This document shows positions 38,025 through 46,368 of a stretch of 64,000 nt of DNA, one piece after another. The notes under the pieces were generated by a model. That model had not been told where the DNA came from. It made no database searches and saw only the letters and a list, made by a program, of their open reading frames with translations. Every line of letters starts with the position of its first letter. The first letter of the stretch is position 1. Source of the stretch: Sneathiella chinensis (lineage in GTDB: Bacteria; Pseudomonadota; Alphaproteobacteria; Sneathiellales; Sneathiellaceae). The stretch spans positions 62,001-126,000 of the forward strand of contig NZ_VNWN01000004.1 of assembly GCF_012720115.1 (NCBI RefSeq), given 5' to 3'. The position numbers and the translations under genes were made by a program.

Positions 38025-39483
38025 GGGCAAGCCTCCCTTCTCCGACCAGCCGGGTTTGGGTTTCCGGTTGGGTTGTCTCAATGAAGAATTTGCGAAGCAG
38101 GTTCTGCGCCACCGTCATCCGGTAATCGGCGCTGGCCCGCATGTCGGTCATGGGGGTGTAATCCTGTGCAAGTGCCTGCAGGGCGCTCGCGAGATTGTCC
38201 GCAGACCAGTCCTTTCCGATCAGGGCCTGTTCCGCCAGCTTGGCGCGAAGCGGTGTGCCCGCCATGCCGCCAAAGCAGATGCGGATATCCGCGACCCGTG
38301 TTCCGTCCAGTTGCAGGTTGAAGGCGCCGCAAACGGCGGAAATATCCTGATCGAACCGCTTGCTGATCTTGTAATTGCGGAACAGATCCCCTTCCCGGGG
38401 GAGGGGAAGCGTGATTTTCTCGACAAACTCGCCGGGCTGGCGATCCTGCTTGCCATAGTCGATAAAGAAATCCTCAAGGGCAATTTGCCGGGTACCTTTT
38501 TGTGACCGCAGGGTCAGGGTTGCCCCCAGCGCAATCAGGGAGGGCGGCGTGTCGCCAATGGGGGAGCCGTTGGCAATGTTGCCGCCAATGGTCCCGGAAT
38601 TGCGGATCTGGGTGGAGGCGATCCGCCGGACCAGTTCCCCGAAATCACCATATGTCTGTTCAAGCATCTGCCACGCATCGCTGTAGGTGACGCCGGCGCC
38701 AATCTCAAGGGTGCCGTCCTGCTCCCGGAGGGTGCGAAGGGCGGCAATGCGCCCGATATAGATGATGGTGTCCAGAACGCGGTGTTGTTTCGTGACCCAA
38801 AGCCCCACATCGGTGGCTCCGGCCAGAATTGTGGCGTCCGGATAGTCCGCCAGAAGCTGGGCCAGTTCTTCGGGCGTTCCGGGCGCGAAGTAGCGTCGTC
38901 CCTGCCACTCAAGGGCAAGGGTCTTGTCCCCTTCAAGATGTTCCAGCAGGCTGGCCGTTTCGATCATGCGCTCGGTGAATTTGTCGGTGGGGCGGGTGGC
39001 CGCGATCTGGCGGGCTGCATCGATAATCGGCCCATAACCGGTACAGCGGCACAGGTTGCCTGCGAGGACCGTATCAATATCCCGGCGCGTGGCGGGGGCG
39101 GTGTTGTGCATTTCGGCGAACAGGGACATGACGAAACCCGGCGTACAGAACCCGCATTGGGTGGCGTTTTGTTCGACCAGTGCCTGCTGGGCCGGATGCA
39201 GGCTGCCGTCTTCGCCCTTCAGATCCTCGACCGTGATCAGTTCCTTGCCGTCCAGCATGGGCAGGAACTGGATACAGGCATTAACCGCCTGATACCGGAC
39301 ATGATTACCAACCCGTTCCCCAAGGACAACCGTACAGGCGCCGCAGTCGCCCTCGGCGCAGCCTTCCTTGGTGCCTGCCAGCGCATCGTCATAACGCAGG
39401 AAATTCAGAACCGTCCGGGTGGGGTCGACAGTGTCCAACTCGCGAATTCGTCCCCTGTGGATGAACCGTATCTTATTTCTCAT
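38017..39483 (-). CDS. xdhA: Xanthine dehydrogenase Fe-S/FAD subunit
   Basis: 488 residues. The N-terminal plant-type [2Fe-2S] domain has GCAEGDCGACTVVLG. The second [2Fe-2S] domain has QCGFCTPGFVMSL and NLCRCTGYGPI. The central FAD domain has LAGATDVGLWVT and IRNSGTIGGNIANGSPIGD. It transfers electrons from the Mo subunit to NAD+. A strong GGAGGA precedes the ATG. It is first in xdhA-xdhB-xdhC, and a TGTAAACA dyad in the upstream region may be its operator. Confidence 0.96.
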   Translation of the reverse strand: MRNKIRFIHRGRIRELDTVDPTRTVLNFLRYDDALAGTKEGCAEGDCGACTVVLGERVGNHVRYQAVNACIQFLPMLDGKELITVEDLKGEDGSLHPAQQALVEQNATQCGFCTPGFVMSLFAEMHNTAPATRRDIDTVLAGNLCRCTGYGPIIDAARQIAATRPTDKFTERMIETASLLEHLEGDKTLALEWQGRRYFAPGTPEELAQLLADYPDATILAGATDVGLWVTKQHRVLDTIIYIGRIAALRTLREQDGTLEIGAGVTYSDAWQMLEQTYGDFGELVRRIASTQIRNSGTIGGNIANGSPIGDTPPSLIALGATLTLRSQKGTRQIALEDFFIDYGKQDRQPGEFVEKITLPLPREGDLFRNYKISKRFDQDISAVCGAFNLQLDGTRVADIRICFGGMAGTPLRAKLAEQALIGKDWSADNLASALQALAQDYTPMTDMRASADYRMTVAQNLLRKFFIETTQPETQTRLVGEGRLAHA

Positions 39484-39500
39484 GGGTTCCTCCGGTAATC

Positions 39501-39510
39501 ATGTAAACAT
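39501..39510. promoter_or_regulatory. Candidate GntR/FCD operator upstream of xdhA
   Basis: ATGTAAACAT lies 18-27 nt upstream of the xdhA start codon. Its core TGTAAACA differs by one base from TGTATACA in the uraH/GntR divergent region. Both fit the T.GT..AC.A style reported for FadR-subfamily GntR regulators. A site this close to the start could block RNA polymerase or the initiation complex. Confidence 0.4.
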
Positions 39511-39543
39511 ATATAGTGTACTGCATAATCAAGCGTGCGTTCC

Positions 39544-39581
39544 AAAAAAGGATGCCCCCCGCCCGGAAAAGGGCCGGGGGC
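39544..39581 (-). terminator. Rho-independent terminator after the purine permease
   Basis: On the minus strand GCCCCCGGCCC (39581-39571) pairs imperfectly with GGGCGGGGGGC (39564-39554), followed by ATCC and six T (39549-39544). It lies 22 nt after the NCS2 permease stop and upstream of xdhA, so permease transcription should end before the xdh operon. Confidence 0.8.
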
Positions 39582-39602
39582 ACCAGTGAAGGTATTCTTG
39601 CC

Positions 39603-40955
39603 CTAATGATCCTCTTTTGGAAGAAGCAGGTTCAGAAGGATCGATAGAAAGGCGACAGGAAACAGCCCCGTCGTCATCATCATGGCCACCCAGTCCGGAA
39701 AGATGGAGACCACGCCGGGTTCGGCTTTCAGGCCAAGGCCCACACTCAGGGAAACGGCGATAATCACCATATTCCGGCGGTTCATGTCGACACTGTTCAG
39801 AAGTTTCAGGCCCGCACCTGCAATCATGCCGAACATGACAACCGCAGCACCGCCAAGAACGGCGTTGGGCATGGCCGAGACCACAGCGCCAATTTTCGGA
39901 ACGAAGGCGGAGAGGATCAGGAACAGGGCCCCGATGGTCACCACATGGCGGCTCATGACGCCGGTCAGGGAAATGATCCCCACATTCTGGCTGTAGGATG
40001 TGTTGGGCATGGCCCCCATCAATCCGCCAAGGGCCGTTCCAAGGCCATCGGCCATTGTCCCGCCCGAGATTTCCCGGTTTGTGGCTTCACGTCCTGCGCC
40101 GCCCTTGGTGATGCCGGAGATGTCGCCCACGGTCTCGATCGCCGAGACAATTGCCATCAGGCACATGCCGACGACCGCGGCAGCCTCAAAGCTGATGCCG
40201 TATTTCAGGGGCTGGGGGAAGGCAAACCATGCGGCATCGGCGACGGTGCCAAAGTTGACAACATCCATGGGGATGGCCACCAGATAGCCGACAATCAGGC
40301 CGATCAGGATGGCCGAGGCCGAGGCGATGCCCTTTGCCAGGAACTTGGTGCCAAGGATCACAACAATCACAAGGCTGCCAAGGAAGACATGGTACCAGGC
40401 GCCGAAATCCTTGGTGACGAATTTCGCCAGTTTACCGCCGCCCACATATTCAACGCCGGTGGGCAGAAGGGTCAGGCCAATGGTGGCGACCACCAACCCT
40501 GTGACCAGGGGCGGCAGAATACCCCGAAACCGCCCGATCACGGTTCCAAGGAAGAAATGAAAGATCCCCCCGACAAGCGTTGCCCCGAAGATCACCGGCA
40601 GGGCGGCAACACCCTTGATGGAGGCGGCAATGGGAATGATCACCGGCAGAAAGGCAAAACTGGTGCCCTGCATGATGGGAAGGCGCGCCCCGATCGGGCC
40701 CATGCCGATTGTCTGAAGCAAGGTTGCAAGGCCAGCGACCAGCATGGCCATCTGGATCAGGAAAATCTTGTCCCCGCCAGCAATTCCGGCGGCGCCTGCA
40801 ATGATGATCGGCACCGTCACGTTTCCGGCAAACATGGCCAGCACATGTTGAAGTCCCAGTGGGACGGCCTTTGCCAGCGGCGGCATGTAATCCGGGTTTT
40901 TCAGGTCTTCCGGTCCCGAATAGGATCGGTTGCCCGATTGTGAAATCTCACTCAT
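39603..40955 (-). CDS. NCS2/NAT-family purine (xanthine/urate) permease
   Basis: 450 residues, about 14 membrane helices. LGLQHVLAMFAGNVTVPIIIAGA is the N-terminal nucleobase-transporter signature, and SQNVGIISLTGVMSRHV matches the NAT motif (Q-N-x-G-x4-T). The QNxG form is found in xanthine and urate carriers such as XanQ and UacT, so proton-coupled import of xanthine or urate is likely. It is downstream of uraH, separated by a 103-nt leader containing three potential hairpins, the last enclosing its ribosome-binding site. Confidence 0.93.
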   Translation of the reverse strand: MSEISQSGNRSYSGPEDLKNPDYMPPLAKAVPLGLQHVLAMFAGNVTVPIIIAGAAGIAGGDKIFLIQMAMLVAGLATLLQTIGMGPIGARLPIMQGTSFAFLPVIIPIAASIKGVAALPVIFGATLVGGIFHFFLGTVIGRFRGILPPLVTGLVVATIGLTLLPTGVEYVGGGKLAKFVTKDFGAWYHVFLGSLVIVVILGTKFLAKGIASASAILIGLIVGYLVAIPMDVVNFGTVADAAWFAFPQPLKYGISFEAAAVVGMCLMAIVSAIETVGDISGITKGGAGREATNREISGGTMADGLGTALGGLMGAMPNTSYSQNVGIISLTGVMSRHVVTIGALFLILSAFVPKIGAVVSAMPNAVLGGAAVVMFGMIAGAGLKLLNSVDMNRRNMVIIAVSLSVGLGLKAEPGVVSIFPDWVAMMMTTGLFPVAFLSILLNLLLPKEDH

Positions 40956-41058
40956 GTCTGTGTCTCCCCCCTGTTAGCTGACACTCTTTTTTTATGGTTG
41001 CGTGCCGTTTTTTTGCGGCATGCGCGGATACACCTCCCAGAGTATCCGCCCGGTGCCC
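40956..41058 (-). promoter_or_regulatory. Structured leader of the purine permease, candidate RNA switch
   Basis: Three stem-loops can form in the transcript: GCGGATAC/GTATCCGC (41049-41042 with 41031-41024), GCATGCCG/CGGCACGC (41023-41016 with 41007-41000, loop of C plus seven A), and GTGTC/GACAC (40984-40980 with 40964-40960) whose loop holds the GGGGGG Shine-Dalgarno sequence. Such an arrangement can control translation. A xanthine-sensing RNA of the NMT1 type is an attractive possibility given the gene, but I could not verify its consensus. Confidence 0.4.
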
Positions 41059-41412
41059 CTAGCTTCCCCGATAGGTGGAATAGCTGTAGGGCGAGACAAG
41101 AAGTGGGACATGGTAATGCTGATCCGGGTCGGCGATGCCAAACCGGAGAACAACTTCGTCCAGAAATTTCGGTTCCGGCAGGTCAAGGCCCTGTCCGTCG
41201 AAATAGTCACCTGCGTAAAACACAAGTTCATATTGCCCGGCCTGAAAGGCGTCGCCTTCCAGCAGGGGAGAGGAGCAGCGTCCGTCGTCGTTGCTGGTTG
41301 TGGTCTTGATGAGTTCCCAACTGTCATCAATCAACCGATACAGCTCGATTCGAATTCCTTTTCCCGGCAGGCCAGCCGATGTGTCCAGAATATGGGTTGT
41401 CAGTTTTCCCAT
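41059..41412 (-). CDS. uraH: 5-hydroxyisourate hydrolase
   Basis: 117 residues from MGKLTTHILD; an upstream in-frame start adds seven residues. This transthyretin-related enzyme hydrolyses 5-hydroxyisourate, the PuuD product, to 2-oxo-4-hydroxy-4-carboxy-5-ureidoimidazoline. Catalytic features are His in THILDTSAGLPG, Arg in GRCSSPLL and the C-terminal tetrapeptide YRGS that defines the family. No signal peptide is present. It is divergent from the GntR-puuE-uraD-alc-allA unit and leads the minus-strand uraH-permease unit. Confidence 0.96.
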   Translation of the reverse strand: MGKLTTHILDTSAGLPGKGIRIELYRLIDDSWELIKTTTSNDDGRCSSPLLEGDAFQAGQYELVFYAGDYFDGQGLDLPEPKFLDEVVLRFGIADPDQHYHVPLLVSPYSYSTYRGS

Positions 41413-41736
41413 GGTTTTTCCGTCTTGTTCCATTCTTTTCAGGTACGGGTATTGCCGACCTGATTAAACATCTAATAAGGAAAAAATGATGCATGAGATG
41501 CGACATATTGTCCACATTTTTTATTTTTATTGTACTATATCTGCGAAGGCTTTTCGTGGCCCGTTTGGGCCGGCGGGGGCTTGTCCCCCAGCTTTTGGGC
41601 GCTATTGGGCCGGTTTTGTCGGTTCTGATGCCGTATTTTCTTGAGATTATGAACATTTTGTTTGTAGATTTGTATACAATCTTTGATATTATTGTTTAAA
41701 TTTAATGTTGATCAATCTCCATTCCGCATTCGAGAT
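41413..41736. promoter_or_regulatory. Divergent uraH/GntR control region with palindromic operator
   Basis: This 324-nt gene-free region is AT-rich at both ends and has a GC-rich middle. TTGTATACAA, a perfect 10-bp palindrome, lies at 41670-41679, and a weaker TGTCCACA at 41509-41516. Between them are GGCCC-GTTT-GGGCC (41558-41571) and GGGGG-CTTGT-CCCCC (41575-41589) stem-loops. TTGGGCCGG is repeated at 41565-41573 and 41605-41613, 40 bp apart. The palindrome fits a FadR-subfamily operator and suggests autoregulation plus control of uraH. Confidence 0.55.
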
Positions 41737-42489
41737 ATGAACCAGACTGTAAAAAACCGTTCCGCCTCTGAAAGTCATCAGGATGCTGCGAAGGCGTCGC
41801 AGGATGATCGGATCTATGAGGAAATGTTCACCGCCATTCTGGAACAGCGCCTGTCGCCGGGGACCAAGCTGTCCGAGGATGTGCTGGGGGAAATTTTCGG
41901 GGTGAGCCGCACGGTTGTGCGCAAGGTGCTGCAACGGCTGTCCCATGAAAAGGTGGTGCAGATTTTCCCCAACCGGGGGGCTTATGTGTCCGAACCGTCG
42001 CCGGAGGAAGCCCGCGATGTTCTGGATGCCCGCAAGGTTTTGGAGGCCGGGATCATGCGCCGGGTGGTTCGCAACTGTACAGCGGACGATCTGGCCCGGC
42101 TTGAGAAAATGCTGGAGGAGGAGGCCGAGAGTATCGCCGCAGGAGAGCGGACCCGGTGGGTGGCGCTTTCCGGTGATTTCCATCTGGCACTGGCCGCCAT
42201 TGCAGGAAACCGGGCGCTGGAGGATTTCCTGAAAGAACTGGTGTCCCGCACATCCCTTATTCTGGTTCAGTATCAGGGGGGCGGTGTGAATAGCTGTGCC
42301 TGCGACGAACATGCGGGCATTATTGACGCCATTCGGGCACGGGATGAAGACCGGGCGGTCACGTTGATGCTGGACCATCTGCAGAATTGTGAAGAGCAGT
42401 TGCAACTGGACGGCGGGGACGAGGCCAGTGACCTGTACAAGATTTTTTCTGGCGTCACCGGCGGCAGAATCGTTCGCAAGGAAGGGTGA
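41737..42489 (+). CDS. GntR-family regulator with FCD domain
   Basis: 250 residues from the ATG at 41737. The winged helix covers about residues 25-90 (LSEDVLGEIFGVSRTVVRKVLQRLSHEKVVQ, FPNRGAYVSEP). The FCD effector domain follows, with the likely metal or ligand histidines in GDFHLALAAIAGN, CDEHAGIIDAI and LDHLQNCEEQL. It is 3 nt upstream of puuE, so is co-transcribed with the allantoin pathway and probably regulates it and itself. The inducer may be urate, allantoin or a ureido compound. TTGTATACAA upstream is the likely operator. Confidence 0.94.
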   Translation: MNQTVKNRSASESHQDAAKASQDDRIYEEMFTAILEQRLSPGTKLSEDVLGEIFGVSRTVVRKVLQRLSHEKVVQIFPNRGAYVSEPSPEEARDVLDARKVLEAGIMRRVVRNCTADDLARLEKMLEEEAESIAAGERTRWVALSGDFHLALAAIAGNRALEDFLKELVSRTSLILVQYQGGGVNSCACDEHAGIIDAIRARDEDRAVTLMLDHLQNCEEQLQLDGGDEASDLYKIFSGVTGGRIVRKEG

Positions 42490-42492
42490 GAA

Positions 42493-43413
42493 ATGACAAT
42501 GAGTTCGGATTACCCGCGGGACATGATCGGGTATGGTGCCAACCCGCCGGACCCCAAATGGCCGGGCGGCGCCCGCCTTGCGGTACAGTTTGTCCTGAAT
42601 TACGAGGAAGGCGGAGAGAACTGCATTCTTCACGGGGACCATGCGTCGGAAGCCTTCCTGTCCGAGATTATCGGGGCGGACATGCTGCCGGGGGTGCGCC
42701 ATATCAGCATGGAATCGATCTATGAATATGGCAGCAGGGCCGGTGTCTGGCGGCTGTTAAGGCTGTTTCGGAAATATGATATTCCGCTGACCATCTTCGG
42801 GGTGGCCATGGCGCTGGAGAGAAACCCGGAAGTGACCGAGGCCTTCATGGAGGCCGGTCATGAAATTTGCAGTCATGGATACCGCTGGATCAACTATCAG
42901 TATGTTCCCGAAGATGTGGAGCGGGAGCATATGCATAAGGCGATCGAGATCATCCTCCGCCTGACGGGGGAGCGTCCCCTTGGCTGGTATACCGGCCGGA
43001 CCAGCCCCAACACCCGCAAACTGGTGATTGAGGAAGGCGGGTTTTTATATGATGCGGATGCCTATGACGACGATTTGCCCTATTGGACGGAACTGGACGG
43101 CAAGAAACAACTGATCGTCCCCTATACCCTTGATGTGAATGATATGCGGTTCGCCGCCCTGCAGGGGTTCAACAGCGGGGATCAGTATTTCACCTATCTG
43201 AAGGATACATTCGACACCCTGTATGAAGAAGGGGTGGAGGCACCGAAGATGATGTCCGTTGGCCTGCATTGCCGTCTGGTGGGGCGTCCGGGGCGGATCG
43301 CGGCACTGAAGCGGTTTATTGACTATGCGACCGCTCACGAGGATGTGTGGTTTGCCCGTCGCATCGATATCGCCCGCCACTGGCATGAAAATCATTCACC
43401 GGAAGGGGCGTGA
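42493..43413 (+). CDS. puuE: Allantoinase, polysaccharide-deacetylase type
   Basis: 306 residues. It hydrolyses allantoin to allantoate. It begins DYPRDMIGYGANPPDPKWPGGARLAVQFVLNYEEGGE, characteristic of PuuE, and contains the modified deacetylase motifs HEICSHGYRWINYQ and YTGRTSPNTRKL rather than an amidohydrolase metal site, so it belongs to the metal-independent PuuE class, not AllB. RBS AAGGAAGGGTGAG precedes the ATG. A 1-nt gap separates its stop from the uraD start. Confidence 0.95.
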   Translation: MTMSSDYPRDMIGYGANPPDPKWPGGARLAVQFVLNYEEGGENCILHGDHASEAFLSEIIGADMLPGVRHISMESIYEYGSRAGVWRLLRLFRKYDIPLTIFGVAMALERNPEVTEAFMEAGHEICSHGYRWINYQYVPEDVEREHMHKAIEIILRLTGERPLGWYTGRTSPNTRKLVIEEGGFLYDADAYDDDLPYWTELDGKKQLIVPYTLDVNDMRFAALQGFNSGDQYFTYLKDTFDTLYEEGVEAPKMMSVGLHCRLVGRPGRIAALKRFIDYATAHEDVWFARRIDIARHWHENHSPEGA

Positions 43414-43414
43414 C

Positions 43415-43927
43415 ATGAGCCGCTTGAAGCATGATGTGACCGCCCTTGGGCGCGATGAGTTCGTTTCCCTTTTCGGCGGCGTGTACGAGCATTCCCCGTG
43501 GGTGGCAGAGCAGGTATGGGATCAGGGGCTGACCGACGCCCATAACGACGCCGACACGCTTGCCCGTGCCATGGCCCGCCGAGTGGCCGCAGCCGGCGAT
43601 CAGGCGAAACTGGACCTGATCCGTGCCCATCCCGATCTGGCTGGAAAGGCGGCGGTGCGCGGTGAATTGACGGCGGAATCCACCTCGGAGCAGGCCCGCG
43701 CCGGTCTTGGGGAGTGCAGCCCGGATGAATATGCCCGGTTCCAGAAATACAATCAGGCCTATCGGGAGAAATTCGGTTTCCCCTTCATCAAGGCCGTTCG
43801 GAACAGCAACCGTTTCGAAATCCTTGCGGGCTTTGAGGCGCGCCTCGAGAATGATCCGGAGCAGGAGTTCAAAACGGCGCTTGAGGAAATTGACAAGATC
43901 GCAGCCTTTCGGTTGCAGGACCTTTAG
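43415..43927 (+). CDS. uraD: 2-oxo-4-hydroxy-4-carboxy-5-ureidoimidazoline decarboxylase
   Basis: 170 residues, the normal size for an unfused UraD. It converts the UraH product to (S)-allantoin. The catalytic His lies in LIRAHPDLAGKAA. FGFPFIKAVRNSNRFEIL is the second family motif. I chose the ATG at 43415; the longer in-frame extension overlaps puuE and is not supported. It is all-helical and has no peroxisomal or signal sequence. The order puuE-uraD-alc-allA keeps the lower pathway in one transcript. Confidence 0.95.
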   Translation: MSRLKHDVTALGRDEFVSLFGGVYEHSPWVAEQVWDQGLTDAHNDADTLARAMARRVAAAGDQAKLDLIRAHPDLAGKAAVRGELTAESTSEQARAGLGECSPDEYARFQKYNQAYREKFGFPFIKAVRNSNRFEILAGFEARLENDPEQEFKTALEEIDKIAAFRLQDL

Positions 43928-43966
43928 TGAAGACAAGGCCATCTGGCCTGTTCAGGGAGTTATCAA

Positions 43967-44971
43967 ATGACATTGCTTAAGCCTGAGAACGCCGACTTTG
44001 TCCGGCGGTATACGGATTTGGCCCAGCCAAGCCTGGGGTCGGAGGTGATCTATGCGACCGATGATTTCTTTGCCGACAAGTCCCGCCTGATTGATCCGGC
44101 GGAGCCTGTCTTCTATCCGGATCGGTATGATGATAACGGGAAATGGATGGATGGCTGGGAAAGCCGCCGCAAACGGGGCGAGGGATATGATTATTGCATC
44201 CTGCGTCTGGGGCTTCCGGGCATTGTCCACGGGGTCAATATCGATACCAGCCATTTCACAGGGAACTTCCCCCCGGCCGCGTCCATCGACGCCTGCAATG
44301 TGGAGGGAGATCCGGACGAGCAGACGGAATGGACGGAAATTGTCGCCTCTGTCTCGCTGGGGGCAAGCCGTCATCATCTTGTTGCGGTTGACAGCGACGC
44401 CACCTGGAGCCATTTGCGCCTGAATATCTACCCGGATGGTGGCGTGGCCCGGCTTCGGGTTTACGGTGAAATCAACTGTAACTGGGATGCCCGCGACCCG
44501 GATGAGATTGTCGATCTTGCCGCGCTGGTCAATGGCGGGCGGGGCATTGCGGCCAGTGACCAGCATTACGGATCGCCAACCAAGACACTGGCCCCCGGCC
44601 GGGGCGTCAATATGGGGGACGGCTGGGAAACGCGACGTCGCCGGGAGCCCGGAAACGATTGGGCCATTATTGCGCTGGGTCATCCGGGTGTGGTGTCCAC
44701 GGTTGAGGTGGATACCGCCCATTTCAAGGGGAACTATCCTGACAGATGTTCGGTTCAGGCAGCCCATGTAACAGGCGGTACGGAACAGTCACTGGTTACA
44801 CAGAGCATGTTCTGGCGCACCCTGCTGCCGGAGCAGAAACTGTCCATGCATGCCATCCACAGCTTTACCGACGAGGTAGAGGATTTGGGGCCGATTACCC
44901 ATGTTCGCCTGAACATCATCCCGGATGGTGGCATCAGCCGTCTGCGCCTGTTCGGCAAGATCAGCCGGTAA
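43967..44971 (+). CDS. alc: Allantoicase
   Basis: 334 residues, with two homologous jelly-roll repeats. Each contains a W-E-x-RR motif (MDGWESRRKRG and GDGWETRRRRE), a DTSHFTGNFPP or DTAHFKGNYPD segment, and an LRLNIYPDGGVARLRVYG or VRLNIIPDGGISRLRLFG end. It hydrolyses allantoate to (S)-ureidoglycolate and urea, in contrast to the ammonia-releasing AllC route. It lies 39 nt after uraD and 15 nt before allA. Confidence 0.96.
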   Translation: MTLLKPENADFVRRYTDLAQPSLGSEVIYATDDFFADKSRLIDPAEPVFYPDRYDDNGKWMDGWESRRKRGEGYDYCILRLGLPGIVHGVNIDTSHFTGNFPPAASIDACNVEGDPDEQTEWTEIVASVSLGASRHHLVAVDSDATWSHLRLNIYPDGGVARLRVYGEINCNWDARDPDEIVDLAALVNGGRGIAASDQHYGSPTKTLAPGRGVNMGDGWETRRRREPGNDWAIIALGHPGVVSTVEVDTAHFKGNYPDRCSVQAAHVTGGTEQSLVTQSMFWRTLLPEQKLSMHAIHSFTDEVEDLGPITHVRLNIIPDGGISRLRLFGKISR

Positions 44972-44986
44972 GGAGGAGGCAAAATC

Positions 44987-45487
44987 ATGAAACTGTCGGT
45001 TCAGCCGTTAACCAAGCCAGCGTTCGCCCCGTACGGGGATGTGATCAGCACGGATGAGAATGATCATTTTCTGATCAATAACGGCTCGACCGAGCGATAT
45101 CATGATCTGGCAAAGGTGGACCTTCTTGAGGGAGGGCGGGCCCTGATCAATATTTTCAGGGCCACCCCGCTGAGCTATCCGTTGAATATTCGGATGGTGG
45201 AGCGACACCCGCTGGGCAGTCAGGCCTTTATTCCCCTGAACGGGCGGCCTTATCTGGTTCTTGTGGCACCGGCTGGCGAGACGGTTGCGCCGTCAGACCT
45301 CCGTGTTTTTCTGGCTCGGGGGGATCAGGGTGTGAATTATCATGCCGGCACATGGCATCATCCCGTTCTGGCACTGGGCGCGGTCAGTGACTTCCTTGTC
45401 GTGGACCGGGGCGGGGATGGTGATAATTGCGAGGAACTGTTCTTCGCTGAACCCGAAATCTGGCTGGACGTGCCCGAAGGCCCCTGA
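44987..45487 (+). CDS. allA: Ureidoglycolate lyase
   Basis: 166 residues. It splits (S)-ureidoglycolate to glyoxylate and urea. It starts [16 protein letters not shown] and includes [25 protein letters not shown] and [15 protein letters not shown], the cupin-like core with conserved His residues. TAAGGAGGAGGC gives a very strong ribosome-binding site. It ends the plus-strand purine unit. No urease or glyoxylate-utilising gene is in the window. Confidence 0.95.
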   Translation: MKLSVQPLTKPAFAPYGDVISTDENDHFLINNGSTERYHDLAKVDLLEGGRALINIFRATPLSYPLNIRMVERHPLGSQAFIPLNGRPYLVLVAPAGETVAPSDLRVFLARGDQGVNYHAGTWHHPVLALGAVSDFLVVDRGGDGDNCEELFFAEPEIWLDVPEGP

Positions 45488-45514
45488 CCGGGGACGGGCG
45501 GGCCGCGGCCCTGA

Positions 45515-46255
45515 TCAGGGCTTGCTTCTATAGTGATAGCGGTAAAGCGTTTGATCAAACCCCATGGAGGACCAGAAAGCGGTTCCTTTCGGGTTTGCGG
45601 CGACAACCTGAAGATAGGCCGTGGTGACACCGCTTGCGGCGGCAGCCTGAAGAAGGCCCGTGACAATATCCCGCCCCAGCCCTTGCCGCTGATAGGCGGG
45701 GTCCGTCGCAAATTCGAACAATCCCATCATGCTATCGTCGCAAATGGCAAGGCCGCAGGCCCGGATGTCCCCGTCTCTCTCCACCGAGGCGCAAAGGGGC
45801 CGCATGGGCGAGGCGGACAGGATTTTTTGAAACACCTCGATTTCCTCGTCATCCTGCCGGGTCAGGCGGGCGACAGCTTCCCGCCATGCAGGCGTGACAG
45901 AGGTCTCTAGCCGGACCGGACCGGAGGGGGCGCTGATCGTGCCCGGGGAAAGGGCACGGACGCGAATATCTGTAGGGTCCGCCTTGATATATCCACGGCT
46001 TTCCAGTTCCTGATCAAGAGTGTCCGCTTCTGCCAGTGGTGTCAGGCGAAAATGACAGCTTTGCCCTTCCCGGCGGTAAAAATCTTCGCAATGCCGGATT
46101 TTTTCCTCGATCGGAAGGTGGCTTTTATGAAGCACGTTGACCGAATTGGTCCGCCGCGTGAACCCCTTGGCCCGCCTCAGGACCCAGCCGTCATAGGCTT
46201 CATTCTCAAGGGCGGGCAGGGCTTTCAGGGCATGTTGTTCCAGCGTCAGGATCAT
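45515..46255 (-). CDS. GNAT-family N-acetyltransferase
   Basis: About 246 residues from the ATG at 46255; a GTG four codons upstream is an alternative. The acetyl-CoA loop is seen in ATDPAYQRQGLGRDIVTGLL, followed by AYLQVVAANPKGTAFWSSMGF, both in the C-terminal half. The N-terminal half (NEAYDGWVLRRAKGFTRRTNSVNVL) belongs to a two-domain GNAT type. The substrate is unknown. It is convergent with allA and divergent from the MMPL transporter, so a role in purine metabolism is not implied. Confidence 0.85.
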   Translation of the reverse strand: MILTLEQHALKALPALENEAYDGWVLRRAKGFTRRTNSVNVLHKSHLPIEEKIRHCEDFYRREGQSCHFRLTPLAEADTLDQELESRGYIKADPTDIRVRALSPGTISAPSGPVRLETSVTPAWREAVARLTRQDDEEIEVFQKILSASPMRPLCASVERDGDIRACGLAICDDSMMGLFEFATDPAYQRQGLGRDIVTGLLQAAAASGVTTAYLQVVAANPKGTAFWSSMGFDQTLYRYHYRSKP

Positions 46256-46368
46256 GAGCGTTTCCACATGTAAGGTATTTCCAATTAATACCCGGTTGGC
46301 AAAGGCTTGTCACCTGTGGGAAGTCCCGACATCATGGGGCGGCACGCGACAAAAGACGCAAGGCGGGA

